Below are positions 45,434 through 54,775 of a stretch of 64,000 nucleotides of DNA, piece after piece. Position 1 is the stretch's first letter, and each line of letters begins with the position of its first letter. The stretch comes from JAWKWH01 sp963669455 (GTDB taxonomy: Bacteria; Pseudomonadota; Alphaproteobacteria; Rhizobiales; Rhizobiaceae). The notes under the pieces are model-generated. The model was given only the letters and a program-made list of their open reading frames with translations, ran no database searches and had not been told where the DNA came from. Made by a program: the position numbers and the translations under genes. Location: contig OY770026.1 in NCBI GenBank assembly GCA_963669455.1, positions 1,984,001 through 2,048,000 of the forward strand. Direction: 5' to 3'.

Positions 45434-45533
45434 TTTTTACTCCTTTCAATTATATCGATAAAATAACTGTTTTAGAGAAATACTATAAAACAAATGAAAT
45501 TGTTTCACCATGCGCCCGTTGCATTAATTTTTT

Positions 45534-46112
45534 GTGGGCGAGTACTTAGGCCCTGTTGACAAACTGGATTTGGAGCTTGGTTGGTACCCATTTGTGAAAG
45601 GATTAGAAGAAAAGACGATGACAGAGTGTCCCTCTTTTAAGGCTTTTCGACGCGAGACTGGCGCGAACGGGACCAACCGCATGTGCGAGCCGGTCGTTTG
45701 TTCGATGGTGCAGATTGGTCTGGAAAAGCTAAAGCAATCCTGTATGCCAGAATAACCTCGGCAATCGCTGTGGCTCTGCTGCCAAAATCGCAACAAGTTT
45801 ATCTGATGCGTCTGCGCCCAATACGGTGATTGAGCGATCAATCGATGACCTCAACACCGGCACAATGCGCCAGATTGAAAACAGAGATTTCCGCAAAAAG
45901 AAATGGCCCCCGGCCTTGAGACAAAATTTCCAGACAGGTAGTTGGTATACCACGAACACATACGCGAGGAGCTTGCCGCATTGGACGAATTGCCAACGAT
46001 ACCCCTTAACATCCAGCAACAGGTCAAGCAGAATAATGGCCATACTGATATCCCGTCCGGTCCCAGGATCGAGCCGGGCCGTGGATTCATCAACCGTTAC
46101 GCAATAAAATGA
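45534..46112 (+). pseudogene. Decayed gene upstream of dgoK, family unrecognised
   Basis: Protein-like sequence continues across changing frames: ...WYPFVKGLEEKTMTECPSF (frame of 45534), then FDGADWSGKAKAILYAR, then NNLGNRCGSAAKIATSLSD...MRQIENRDF (frame of 45826), then MAPGLETKFPDR, a TAG at 45939-45941, and HIREELAALDELPTIPLN...GFINRYAIK. The final TGA (46110-46112) overlaps the dgoK ATG, as in a true operon. So at least three frameshifts and one stop. I do not recognise the family. Confidence 0.5.
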
Positions 46113-47017
46113 CAGATAGTGAGATAGCCTGGATCGGCCTTGATTGGGGCACGTCCAATCTGCGGGCTTTTGCCATGGACAGGTCCGGCAGCTTGATTGC
46201 CCAAAAAACCTCTTCCAAAGGCATGGGCGCGCTTGAGCCGGATCAGTTCGAGCCAGCGCTGATTGAACTGATCGAACCCTGGCTTGAGGACGGCAGAGCG
46301 ATGCCGGTGCTTGCCTGCGGGATGGTGGGAGCCAGACAGGGCTGGCGTGAGGCAGACTACCGGTCCGTTCCCTGCAAACCGGTTTCCGGCCATGATCTGA
46401 CTTATGTCGATGTCAGCGACCGGCGGCTCAAAGTGGCAATTCTTCCCGGCATTTGCCAGCACCAGCCCGCCGATGTCATGCGTGGTGAAGAAACACAGAT
46501 TGCCGGGCTTCTGGCGCATAATCCAGACTTTGCCGGATCCATCTGCCTGCCCGGCACCCATTCAAAATGGGCAAAAATCGACAATGGCGAGGTGTCAGCC
46601 TTTCAAACCTTCATGACCGGGGAAATTTTTGCGCTATTGTCAAAACAATCGGTGTTGCGCCATAGCATCCACTCTGACGGTTTCGACGAGGCAGTTTTTT
46701 TAAAGGCGGCAAGTTTTGCAATCGCCGCTCCATCAGCCGTGCCTGGTGAATTGTTCAAGATAAGAGCCAATTCCCTGTTGCATGATCAAACGCCGGACCA
46801 GGCTGCGGCACGGTTGTCCGGCCTGCTTATCGGACAGGAACTGGCGGCCTGTGGCGCCACCACGACATCAGACCCGGTGGCCATCATTGGCGCACAGGAT
46901 ATTTCCAGCCTCTATCACAAGGCTTTGGAAATCGCCGGCATTGACGCGACGATCATCAAATCGGCCAAAGCAAGCCTCGATGGTCTGAGACAGGTTGCAA
47001 AAACGATATTGGAATGA
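46109..47017 (+). CDS. dgoK: 2-dehydro-3-deoxygalactonokinase
   Basis: Phosphorylates KDGal to KDPGal in the DeLey-Doudoroff galactose/galactonate route. 302 residues. Family motifs: WIGLDWGTSNLRAFAMD at the N-terminus, ACGMVGARQGW, and LPGTHSKWAKI (the conserved LPGTHSKW). Coupled by ATGA both to a decayed gene before it and to dgoA after it (4-base overlap). No regulator or dehydratase gene is present nearby, so the pathway is incomplete in this window. Confidence 0.93.
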   Translation: MTDSEIAWIGLDWGTSNLRAFAMDRSGSLIAQKTSSKGMGALEPDQFEPALIELIEPWLEDGRAMPVLACGMVGARQGWREADYRSVPCKPVSGHDLTYVDVSDRRLKVAILPGICQHQPADVMRGEETQIAGLLAHNPDFAGSICLPGTHSKWAKIDNGEVSAFQTFMTGEIFALLSKQSVLRHSIHSDGFDEAVFLKAASFAIAAPSAVPGELFKIRANSLLHDQTPDQAAARLSGLLIGQELAACGATTTSDPVAIIGAQDISSLYHKALEIAGIDATIIKSAKASLDGLRQVAKTILE

Positions 47018-47637
47018 CAATGCACAACAAACCACTGATCGCCATATTGCGGGGCATTGAAACAAGCCAGGCAGGCGAGGTTGCCGAAGAAATCGTCAAA
47101 GCCGGCATCGACATGATCGAAGTGCCGTTGAACTCGCCAACCCCCTTCGACAGCATTTCCGCGATGATCGATGCGGTGGGAGACCAGGCGCTGATCGGCG
47201 CCGGAACCGTTTTGAACACCGAAGATGTCGCAACTCTTGCAAACCTTGGCGCACGTTTCACCGTGTCACCGGATTGCAATCCGGCCGTTATCAGCGCGAC
47301 AAAAAGGGCGGGCATGGCCTCCTATCCAGGGGTGATGACGCCGAGCGAGTGTTTTAGCGCCCTGAACGCCGACGCCGATGGCCTAAAACTGTTTCCAGCC
47401 CTGATAGTTGGCCCTGAGGGATTGAAAGCCATCAAGGCCGTATTGCCACCGCACGTACCGCTTTATGCCGTCGGCGGCGCCGGGCCCGATAATTTTGCTG
47501 AATGGATCAAAGCCGGCGCCAGCGGGTTTGGCATCGGTTCGGCGCTGTTCAAGCCCGGTTTTACCACCGCTCAGATTGCCGCAAATGCCAAGAACATTGT
47601 GGCGGCATACAGAAAATGCCTGGATCGCTCGTCATAA
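47014..47637 (+). CDS. dgoA: 2-dehydro-3-deoxy-6-phosphogalactonate aldolase
   Basis: Splits KDPGal into pyruvate and glyceraldehyde 3-phosphate. 207 residues, class I (Schiff base) aldolase. Glu in MIEVPLNSP, GAGTVLN, TVSPDCN and the Schiff-base Lys in GLKLFPA, with VGGAGPDNF for phosphate binding. The N-terminal ILRGI motif distinguishes DgoA from Eda. Overlaps dgoK by 4 bases. The following 199 bases hold nothing recognised. Confidence 0.94.
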   Translation: MTMHNKPLIAILRGIETSQAGEVAEEIVKAGIDMIEVPLNSPTPFDSISAMIDAVGDQALIGAGTVLNTEDVATLANLGARFTVSPDCNPAVISATKRAGMASYPGVMTPSECFSALNADADGLKLFPALIVGPEGLKAIKAVLPPHVPLYAVGGAGPDNFAEWIKAGASGFGIGSALFKPGFTTAQIAANAKNIVAAYRKCLDRSS

Positions 47638-47836
47638 CGCTCGAAAAACCCCTGCCTGGATCGCCAGAGAGTGATTGGCAAAGAGGCTTGAAACAATCAG
47701 ACAACACATTGGGCCGTGGTCATGACCTGGCAAGAATTCGATTCTAGTATGGTTTTTGGATTTGAAATTCGCCCATGATTGTGCAGGAAGAATGAAACGA
47801 ACTTCAAATCCACCCTACTAGCCAAAGGTGTGATTC

Positions 47837-48742
47837 ATGAGCTTCAGCTACGCAATCTACGATGTCTTCACAAACAAGGTCTTGGCTGGCAATCCGCTTG
47901 CCGTGGTGTTTGACGCAGACAGGCTCGACACGGCCAAGATGCAGGCCATCACCGCTGAATTCAACCTGTCGGAAACGGTCTTCATACGCTCGCCCGAAAA
48001 CCCGGTTGCCAGCGCAGCTTTACGGATTTTCACGCCGGAACGTGAATTGCCGTTCGCGGGCCATCCGACGGTGGGTGCGGCGATTGCGATCGCGCAATCC
48101 CGCGGCGCTGCTGGAACATCGATCCAGATGCTCGAAGAACAGGTAGGCCTGGTGCGTGTGGCGGTGAGCGTGAACGATGATGAACCTGCCTATGCTGAAT
48201 TCGATCTGCCGAAATTGCCTGAAAAAATAGCGTTTGATGCGCCCCGCGAGGCGGTTGCAGCCGCTTTGGGCATCGATCCTATGGAAATCGGGTTTGAAAA
48301 CCATAAAATTGCCGCGTGGAGCGCGGGCGTTCCGTTCACCATGGTTCCGGTTGCAGGTTTGGCCGTCGCCGAACGTGCCGTTGCCGATCCGAGATTGTGG
48401 CTCGCGCTAGCGCCCAAAATCAACGGGGAAATCCCCGATCCTTACGTCTATTGCCGGGAAACCATCCAGCATGACTGTTCGTTTCATACCCGCCTGTTCG
48501 CTCCCTGGCAGGGGATAGTTGAAGACCCGGCAACGGGGTCTGCTGCCGCCGCCTTTGCCGGTCAAATCATGCAGTTCGACGAGCCGGTCGACGGGCCGTC
48601 AAGTTTTTGGATAGAGCAGGGGATGGAGATGGGGCGTCCGTCGTGTATTCGTCTTGAAATCGATGTCAAAGCCGGCACAATCGATGCAGCCCGCATCGGC
48701 GGCAATGCGGTAAAGGTGGCGGAAGGAACGCTGTTCGTCTGA
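47837..48742 (+). CDS. PhzF family isomerase-like protein
   Basis: 301 residues, DapF/PhzF fold. N-terminal IYDVFTNKVLAGNPLAVV, the conserved Glu in FNLSETVFI and GHPTVGAAIAI, and EDPATGSAAAAFAG in the second half are standard. Members include PhzF of phenazine synthesis, but most are of unknown substrate, and no phenazine genes are present. Start ATG 47837 follows a GTGTGA without strong Shine-Dalgarno. Stands alone ahead of tRNA-Lys. Confidence 0.92.
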   Translation: MSFSYAIYDVFTNKVLAGNPLAVVFDADRLDTAKMQAITAEFNLSETVFIRSPENPVASAALRIFTPERELPFAGHPTVGAAIAIAQSRGAAGTSIQMLEEQVGLVRVAVSVNDDEPAYAEFDLPKLPEKIAFDAPREAVAAALGIDPMEIGFENHKIAAWSAGVPFTMVPVAGLAVAERAVADPRLWLALAPKINGEIPDPYVYCRETIQHDCSFHTRLFAPWQGIVEDPATGSAAAAFAGQIMQFDEPVDGPSSFWIEQGMEMGRPSCIRLEIDVKAGTIDAARIGGNAVKVAEGTLFV

Positions 48743-48827
48743 CCGGCTGCCGCCGTTATACCCCCAGAAACTAACCACTGGACAGCCACCAGCACCGGGA
48801 CTATATCGAGCCAAGCCTTTCTACGGC

Positions 48828-48903
<76 letters not shown>

Positions 48904-48987
48904 TCGGCCAAACTTCAAGCGATGTCTTTGATTGCCAGCGGCAGTTTTTGCGGAGCAATTGGGTTGCGGTGAAATAATCCTGCTTTG

Positions 48988-49221
48988 CTATTTCTCCGCC
49001 TCGTCCATCAATCCACGCACCCAGCGCGCGGCAAAATAGGTGGCCGGAACACCAAGCGGCACCGAGTAGAACAATGCATCTACCGGTGAAAGGGCCGACA
49101 GGCCGATTGCCTGCCACATCAACCCCAGAAGGAACAAATTGATGGCAACGGCGCCGGTGGCAAAGGGATAAAATACCAGCGCCAATTTGCCCACCGGCCA
49201 GCGATTGCCTGCCGTGGTCAC
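48988..49221 (-). CDS. Small two-TM membrane protein, last gene of the nir operon
   Basis: 77 residues from GTG 49221, whose GTGA overlaps the stop of the chelatase gene, with GAAGG 9 bases upstream; TTG 49251 is a less likely start. Two TM helices (about residues 12-35 and 43-65) and a charged C-terminus (RWVRGLMDEAEK). Such small proteins recur at the end of nir clusters; function unknown. Its coupling shows cotranscription with the haem d1 genes. Confidence 0.7.
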   Translation of the reverse strand: MTTAGNRWPVGKLALVFYPFATGAVAINLFLLGLMWQAIGLSALSPVDALFYSVPLGVPATYFAARWVRGLMDEAEK

Positions 49222-49967
49222 GCCAAACTGCCTTCGTGCAAAGCGGAGCAAACCCGCTCCGCGATCAGCCGGGCAACATCATCATATCGACAAAAAGGCG
49301 GCAAAACGGGCCCGCTAAACCCCGCCTTTGAAAGCGCCTCTGGGACATCGTCGCGCATATGATTGCCCTGCATGGCAAAGAAAGGCACGCAGATGGAGCG
49401 GGCGGGTAATCGTGCGGCGTCGGCGAGGTACGGCTCTTCTTCGATGAACCCGATTGCAACGCCCGCTGGCTGTAATTTTTGAGCCAGACGGTCACCGAAC
49501 AGACGGGCCGATCTCGCCGCTGCCTTGCCTTTGGCCGACCCGTGTGCGGCCAGCAGAATATTGGTGTCTGCGATGGCCCACCCGGCTTTCCGGGCAGTTT
49601 CGCTAACACGGTTTGCGGCGATTTCCGGCAACCGCGGATCAAGGCCCAAAGGGGCAAGCACATCAACGGGCGTTGCCTTCAACCGCTCCATTAAGGCGGT
49701 TTTGACGAACCAGCCATCTGCCATGAAGAGCGGATAGACCGGTGTGCCCTCCTGCAGTTTTTCAACCGCGCGTTCCAGCATGCCCGGCGCTGCCATGGTT
49801 GCGGAAGCGATTGTAATCTTAGGCGAAAAGGCCTGAACACGCGCGGCCAGGCGAGCCAGTGCAGCCTCGGCTTCAGCCGGACTTGAAGGCTGTCCATGCG
49901 CAACGATCAGCGCCTGGCTCCTGTCAGTGGCTGGTGCCTTCAGAGAAGGTGATCTTGTTCCAGACAT
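49218..49967 (-). CDS. CbiX-like sirohydrochlorin chelatase family protein
   Basis: 249 residues with duplicated CbiX-like domains. The N-terminal half has ALIVAHGQPSSP and LFMADGWFVKTAL; the second half ILLAAHGSAKGK and CVPFFAMQGNHMRDDVP with His residues that may bind metal. Class II chelatases insert iron into sirohydrochlorin to give sirohaem, the precursor of haem d1, so a role in this pathway fits. The start at 49967 overlaps nirN by 44 bases; a strong AGGAGCC just after the nirN stop suggests a nearer non-ATG start. Confidence 0.85.
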   Translation of the reverse strand: MSGTRSPSLKAPATDRSQALIVAHGQPSSPAEAEAALARLAARVQAFSPKITIASATMAAPGMLERAVEKLQEGTPVYPLFMADGWFVKTALMERLKATPVDVLAPLGLDPRLPEIAANRVSETARKAGWAIADTNILLAAHGSAKGKAAARSARLFGDRLAQKLQPAGVAIGFIEEEPYLADAARLPARSICVPFFAMQGNHMRDDVPEALSKAGFSGPVLPPFCRYDDVARLIAERVCSALHEGSLA

Positions 49968-51522
49968 TGTATTTTCCCGAAGGTTTGCGCATCGGCAGGC
50001 GCCTTACCTCCTGCAATGTTTTTGCATCGTAGATGATCACCGCGCCATCGTCTTCCCAAATCGAAACCAAAGCGTGTTTTCCGTCGCGGGTAAATTCGAC
50101 ATGGGCCACGGTTGCGCCTGGCTCCGGACGCAGTGTTTTGACGATTTCAAGGCTCTGCTTGTCGATCACATGCATGACATCCTTGTTGGGACCAAAGAAA
50201 ACATCGGCCCAGACATAGGGCGAGTTCTCGTGGCTGCGCATGAAAAAGCCCGGACCTTCGGTCTTGATCCGCTTGACCACTTCCCAGGTCTTCATGTTGA
50301 TAACAGAGACCACGCCATCGCCCAAATGCGGGGTCGCCATCACGGGGATGTCGCCATATTTCCAGGTAATACCCGATCCAAGATGCGGAATGCCCTCCAG
50401 ATCGAGATCGGCGATTTTCTGGCCGATTACCAGATCGATGACCTGTCCGCCCTTGCCGCCACGCGATGCGCCCATCAAATATTCGTAACTCTGGTCGAAA
50501 AAGAAATCGTCAAGATAGTCGGGCGTTGTGATCCTACGGATCGGGAAAGGCTGGGTGTGGGGCGCTGGCCCTTCAATCCGCCAGTCATGGGCGAAGCCAT
50601 AATGCGGCGGGTTGGGACCGTAAAAAACCTCCCAGATTTCCGCAACGTCCTTCAGGGCCAGGATAAAACTTTCTCTTGGCGGCGCCTGATAGACGGCAGA
50701 CACCCGGCTTGGCGTGCCGTCCTTGCCTTTAACGTCGTGTATCTCCGCGACACTCAGATCGGCGGCAGACAGGATCGTCAGTGAATTGGGCAGGTAATTT
50801 GCAACCGCAATCCACTTTCCATCATGGCTCAAAGCGATGTTGCGGCTGTTTAGGCCAGCGCGCACGCGGCCAATCTCTTTTAACGCCCAGATATCGTATT
50901 TCTGCACCCAGCCATCGCGTGACATGATGAACACATAGCGCCCGTCGGGCGTGAATTTCGGGCCGCCATGGACGGTAAACGGGGTCGCGAACCGGTCGAG
51001 AACGGCAAATGTGTCGCCATCAAGAACGCTGACATGATGGTCGCCGGTTTCGACCACCAAAGTGATGTTCATCGGGTCGGCCTTCCAGACCGGTGCTTCT
51101 ACCGGCTGATAGTCGCCATTCATCTGCAAACTGGCGGCGATTTGCGCTTTGGTCCATTCTGGGGCGAAGCCGAGCGGTGTTTTAAGCCATGCCGCCAGCG
51201 CTTCCACCGTCTCCGTCTCAATGCTCTCACCAAATCCCGGCATCTGGGTTGAGACACGGCCATTCCTGATTACGCTTGCCACATTGGGGCCGCGCATCCG
51301 TTTCAATGTCTGCGGGATCAGGGCAGGGCCTTCACCACCCAGCCGGTCGGCGCCGTGACATTCAGCGCAGTTTTCCGCATAGGTCTCCGCCGGGCCGCTT
51401 TGTGCTGTCGCAGCACCAGCCAGAAAAACCATCATGGCCAGCATGGCAGTGCGACCAATGTCATGCAATGCGGATTTAACGTAGGACATCAACCGTTTAG
51501 CAGAACTGGTGTTTTGGATCAT
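49924..51522 (-). CDS. nirN: Cytochrome cd1-like dehydrogenase NirN (haem d1 biosynthesis)
   Basis: Periplasmic enzyme that makes the acrylate double bond of haem d1. 532 residues: signal peptide (ends ATAQSG), a c-type haem domain with CAECHGADR and Met ligand (STQMPGF), and an eight-bladed d1 propeller with HLGSG and MATPHLGDG. It is shorter than NirS and lies among the d1 genes, hence NirN and not NirS. ATG 51522 overlaps nirJ by 26 bases; ATG 51489 is an alternative. Confidence 0.9.
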   Translation of the reverse strand: MIQNTSSAKRLMSYVKSALHDIGRTAMLAMMVFLAGAATAQSGPAETYAENCAECHGADRLGGEGPALIPQTLKRMRGPNVASVIRNGRVSTQMPGFGESIETETVEALAAWLKTPLGFAPEWTKAQIAASLQMNGDYQPVEAPVWKADPMNITLVVETGDHHVSVLDGDTFAVLDRFATPFTVHGGPKFTPDGRYVFIMSRDGWVQKYDIWALKEIGRVRAGLNSRNIALSHDGKWIAVANYLPNSLTILSAADLSVAEIHDVKGKDGTPSRVSAVYQAPPRESFILALKDVAEIWEVFYGPNPPHYGFAHDWRIEGPAPHTQPFPIRRITTPDYLDDFFFDQSYEYLMGASRGGKGGQVIDLVIGQKIADLDLEGIPHLGSGITWKYGDIPVMATPHLGDGVVSVINMKTWEVVKRIKTEGPGFFMRSHENSPYVWADVFFGPNKDVMHVIDKQSLEIVKTLRPEPGATVAHVEFTRDGKHALVSIWEDDGAVIIYDAKTLQEVRRLPMRKPSGKYNVWNKITFSEGTSH

Positions 51523-52714
51523 GTCGTTTTCCCCGGAACGGAACCACGCTTAACCGGCCGGTGTCATCCTCGACACCGATCTCGCTGTTTGTCAGGTAGC
51601 AGGCAGGATCCTCAGCCCAAGGGTCGCCGGTCAGTTGCAGGGCGCGGATCCTGGTATTGCCACCGCAAACCGATTGGAATGCACATGCGCCGCACCGTCC
51701 TTTTAGCGGGCGGGGGCGGGTGCGCAGTTTTGCCAGCATCGGATCATCGCCTGTCCAAAGACTGGAAAACGGCGTATCCCTGATGTTGCCAACCGTATAG
51801 TCGGACCAATAGGTATCGGGATGGACATTGCCCTGGGTATCAATATTGGCAACGCCCAGCCCGGAGGAATTGCCACCCCAGGCTTCCAGATGCGCGCGGA
51901 GGTTTTCCAGATGGCCGCTGGCAAATCGCTCGCGTGCCCAATTCATCATATAGACCGCGTCGGCATCGTTGTTACCGGTCACGATGTCGAGCGGTGTTGC
52001 GCCGGAAACGCCATCCCAGGCGCGCTGCAATAAAAGGTCGAGCGCAGTCCGCGTATGGCTGTGCAGCGCGTCTTCGCCACGGTTTTTGTCGCCGCGTCCG
52101 GCATAGACCAGATGCGACAGGTAGAACTTGTCGACGCCTTCATCCTCGCAAAGCTTGAGCAGTTCGGGCAATTGTCCGGCATTGTCGCGGGTGAGCGTGA
52201 AGCGCAGGCCAACCTTGATGCCGCGCTTTTTACATTCGCGAACGCCGCGCACGGCCTCGTCAAACGCCCCGTCAACGCCGCGAAACCAGTCATTGGTCTT
52301 GCCGATGCCGTCGATGGAAATCCCGACATAGTCAAAGCCGATGTCCTCAACCCTGTCGGCATAGTCACCGTTGATCTTGGTTCCGTTGGTTGACAGTGCC
52401 AGCATTCTGGTAAACCGGCGGGAGGCTTTTGCGATATCGAAAATACCGGCCCGTTTGAGCGGCTCGCCACCCGACAGGATAAGGGCGTAGATGCCAAACG
52501 CCTCCATGTCCGTCACATTGGCCATGGCCTCGTCATGTGTTAGTTCACCTGGAAAATCCACATCCGCCGAGACCGTATAGCAGTGCCGGCATTTCAGATT
52601 GCATCGCCGTGTCAGGTTCCAAATCACCACCGGCTTGACCAATCCGCTACCGGTTCTGGTGCTCACCGGTGTCGGGTTTGCCAGCTGGCGCATATATTCA
52701 GACATACGAAACAT
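51497..52714 (-). CDS. nirJ: Radical SAM haem d1 biosynthesis protein NirJ
   Basis: Removes two propionates from didecarboxysirohaem and leaves the keto groups of d1. 405 residues. Radical SAM motif CNLKCRHC (CxxxCxxC) after NLTRR, SGGEPL, and a C-terminal SPASM-like Cys cluster (LKGRCGACAFQSVCGGN). A 129-base gap separates it from nirH; no promoter seen there. Confidence 0.95.
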   Translation of the reverse strand: MFRMSEYMRQLANPTPVSTRTGSGLVKPVVIWNLTRRCNLKCRHCYTVSADVDFPGELTHDEAMANVTDMEAFGIYALILSGGEPLKRAGIFDIAKASRRFTRMLALSTNGTKINGDYADRVEDIGFDYVGISIDGIGKTNDWFRGVDGAFDEAVRGVRECKKRGIKVGLRFTLTRDNAGQLPELLKLCEDEGVDKFYLSHLVYAGRGDKNRGEDALHSHTRTALDLLLQRAWDGVSGATPLDIVTGNNDADAVYMMNWARERFASGHLENLRAHLEAWGGNSSGLGVANIDTQGNVHPDTYWSDYTVGNIRDTPFSSLWTGDDPMLAKLRTRPRPLKGRCGACAFQSVCGGNTRIRALQLTGDPWAEDPACYLTNSEIGVEDDTGRLSVVPFRGKRHDPKHQFC

Positions 52715-52843
52715 GTTTTTACCTTGCCGTCGGTTGGTCCAAAAGATTGAACGCGCAAAAAGCGCGGGGAAATACGATGGCGCGCACCCTTGATGCCTGC
52801 CTTGACTTTGGTCATGCCCGTTATCGCTGGGCCGTGGTTAGGA

Positions 52844-53329
52844 TCAGCCCGCCTTCTTTAGCCTCAATCCCGTCTTTTTGAGAATACGTGTTGAATACAG
52901 GATATCGCTTGCCCGGCAGGCGGACCCTAAAATACCGGCGATTTGCGTGCGCTTGTCCTCAACTTCCCCATCCGATGATCCGTGGACCATCGCAAACAGA
53001 TTGTAGGGCCAGACGGGTAGCGCGCGCGGCCGCTCGTAGGAATGGGTGACAAAGGGCAGGGCGCCGATGATACCGCCAAGACGGGTTACCTGACCATCGT
53101 CAACATCCCAGACGGTCATGCCATTGGATGTCATGCCAAGCTTGTAGTGATTGGGAGCGGCGGCAATCCGGCGGATAATGCCGGAGGCTTTCATCCTGTC
53201 GAGCCGCTCGACCAATTCTGCTTCGGAAAGACCAAGCTCACTTGCAATATGCGCATAGGGAGCCGGCACCAGCGGCAAACCGGACTGGAGTGCGCGAACA
53301 ATTGCCTGATCTGATGCATCAAAGGTCAT
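52844..53329 (-). CDS. nirH: Sirohaem decarboxylase subunit NirH
   Basis: AsnC/Lrp-fold protein, one of the NirDLGH set that decarboxylates sirohaem. 161 residues: winged helix-turn-helix (about 1-60), then the RAM-like domain with AAAPNHYKLGMTSNGMTVWD and the conserved His/Arg region SYERPRALPVWPYNLFAMVHG. Coupled by ATGA overlap to nirG. Assigned NirH by order after nirG. Confidence 0.9.
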   Translation of the reverse strand: MTFDASDQAIVRALQSGLPLVPAPYAHIASELGLSEAELVERLDRMKASGIIRRIAAAPNHYKLGMTSNGMTVWDVDDGQVTRLGGIIGALPFVTHSYERPRALPVWPYNLFAMVHGSSDGEVEDKRTQIAGILGSACRASDILYSTRILKKTGLRLKKAG

Positions 53330-53778
53330 GCGACCACCCTGAAGCCGATGAAAAACTCGCGCAGTTTTGGAAACCGGTAGACGGTCAACCCGGTCTCCCG
53401 TTCAATTGCATCGGCTGTTATTGCAATGCCCTCCTGCGTTTGCGTCGCCAGCACGAACCACATGTTCAGATCATGCGTTCGCTCATAATTGTGAGCGACT
53501 TCCACATGGGCGTTGACCAATTCGGTAACCGCTTCGAACCGGTCAGAGGGGACGGCAATGGCGCAAAGACAAAACGCACCGCCCATGGCGGCGGCGTCAA
53601 AAAACGGACCGAACCGGGTCAAGACGCCCAATTCCAGCAGTGTTTTGATGCGCTCAATCAGTGCGTCTTCTTCCAGCCCCAATTCCAGCGCGATGGGCGC
53701 AAACGGCCGGTGGCTCACTGGCAGATCATCCTGCAGCCGGTTGACAATCGCCCGGTCAATCTCGTCCAGCGGCCTCAT
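53326..53778 (-). CDS. nirG: Sirohaem decarboxylase subunit NirG
   Basis: 150 residues from ATG 53778, ATGA-overlapping the nirDL stop. AsnC/Lrp fold: DEIDRAIVNRLQDDLPVSHRPF then RFGPFFDAAAMGGAFCLCA and NYERTHDLNMWFVLAT. The longer frame to 53829 reads inside nirDL. Works in complex with NirD, NirL and NirH rather than as a transcription factor. Confidence 0.9.
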   Translation of the reverse strand: MRPLDEIDRAIVNRLQDDLPVSHRPFAPIALELGLEEDALIERIKTLLELGVLTRFGPFFDAAAMGGAFCLCAIAVPSDRFEAVTELVNAHVEVAHNYERTHDLNMWFVLATQTQEGIAITADAIERETGLTVYRFPKLREFFIGFRVVA

Positions 53779-54773
53779 GCGGCAACGCCTGACTTGTCGC
53801 TGATCATCGCACCGGTCTGCTTCAGGCAACGGGTCGAAAAAAGCACCTTGCGGGGTACATCCGCCAGCCCCGTCTGGCTCAATGCCTGCTCAAGAGTGTC
53901 AAGCGTCTCCGAGCGGCTGCGGCCATGGATCATGCAATAAAGCCGGTAAGGCCAGGCATCGCCTGCGGGCTTGCGTTCGTAGCAGAGTGTGATGCCCGGG
54001 AAATCCGCCAGTTTTGGCCCGGCAATGTCGATCATCTCCGGTTCCATCTGCCAAACCACCATCGCATTCGAACTCCATCCAAGCGAGCGGTGGCGCACGA
54101 TTACCCCGAACCTGGAGATAATCGCGGCTTCATGCAGGGCGCTGACACGTTGAAGTATCTCGTCTTCGCGGCGCCCGAGCCAATCGCCGATTTTGGCAAA
54201 GGGCCGGCGAACGATTGGCAGTCCGCGGGTTAACATCTGCAAAATATCGCGATCGCCCTGTTGCAGCGCATTGGAGTTGGCAATCCGCGGTGCTGGCCGG
54301 GGCGCGTTTTTGGCGCGTCCGCTCATTGAAAACCCAAGATCGATGTTGAAAGGTCTGACAAGGCGCAAATCCAAAACCTGAAGCCCTGTCTTGGCCTCGA
54401 TGCGCTTCAGCGTTGCATTGACATGGGCGCGATCCGGACCCGTTGCGACAAACCAGAAGTTCCAGCGGTCTTCGCGCAGATAGGAATGATTGACGCCGGG
54501 TTCTGCGCCGATAATGTCTGAAACACTGTCGATGCGGTCTTCCGGCGCCGCCAGTGCGGCCAGTGTGCTCGCCGCTACCGCGTTTGGCGCGCACGTTGCT
54601 CCGACACGCGAAATCCGGCCGGCCTTGAGCATCCGTTCAAGCCGCGCCAGCACATCGGCTTCGTCAATACCCAGCGCCGTTCCAAGCACCGAAAAAGGGC
54701 GCTGCGTGATCGGAAAATCTCGTTGCCAATCATCCAGAAGCTGGCGGTCAATCAGGTTTGCTATGTTTTTCAA
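53775..54773 (-). CDS. nirDL: Fused sirohaem decarboxylase NirD-NirL
   Basis: 332 residues holding two AsnC-like units. Unit 1 (1-150): LIDRQLLDDWQRDFPITQRPF and SYLREDRWNFWFVATGP. Unit 2 (170-320): GDRDILQMLTRGLPIVRRPF and CYERKPAGDAWPYRLYCMIHG. An Arg/Pro-rich linker (about 150-170) joins them. Fused nirDL is known in several denitrifiers, so this is a recognised variation. It starts 2 bases after the nirF stop, on the same strand. Confidence 0.92.
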   Translation of the reverse strand: MKNIANLIDRQLLDDWQRDFPITQRPFSVLGTALGIDEADVLARLERMLKAGRISRVGATCAPNAVAASTLAALAAPEDRIDSVSDIIGAEPGVNHSYLREDRWNFWFVATGPDRAHVNATLKRIEAKTGLQVLDLRLVRPFNIDLGFSMSGRAKNAPRPAPRIANSNALQQGDRDILQMLTRGLPIVRRPFAKIGDWLGRREDEILQRVSALHEAAIISRFGVIVRHRSLGWSSNAMVVWQMEPEMIDIAGPKLADFPGITLCYERKPAGDAWPYRLYCMIHGRSRSETLDTLEQALSQTGLADVPRKVLFSTRCLKQTGAMISDKSGVAA

Positions 54774-54775
54774 GC

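Noticed and set aside
32305..46108. Search for a second copy of the tRNA-Thr 3' end as an attachment site
   Set aside because: By eye no repeat of GGTTCAAATCCGTCCGGG was found downstream; an att site may be degraded or outside the scanned part, so none is annotated.
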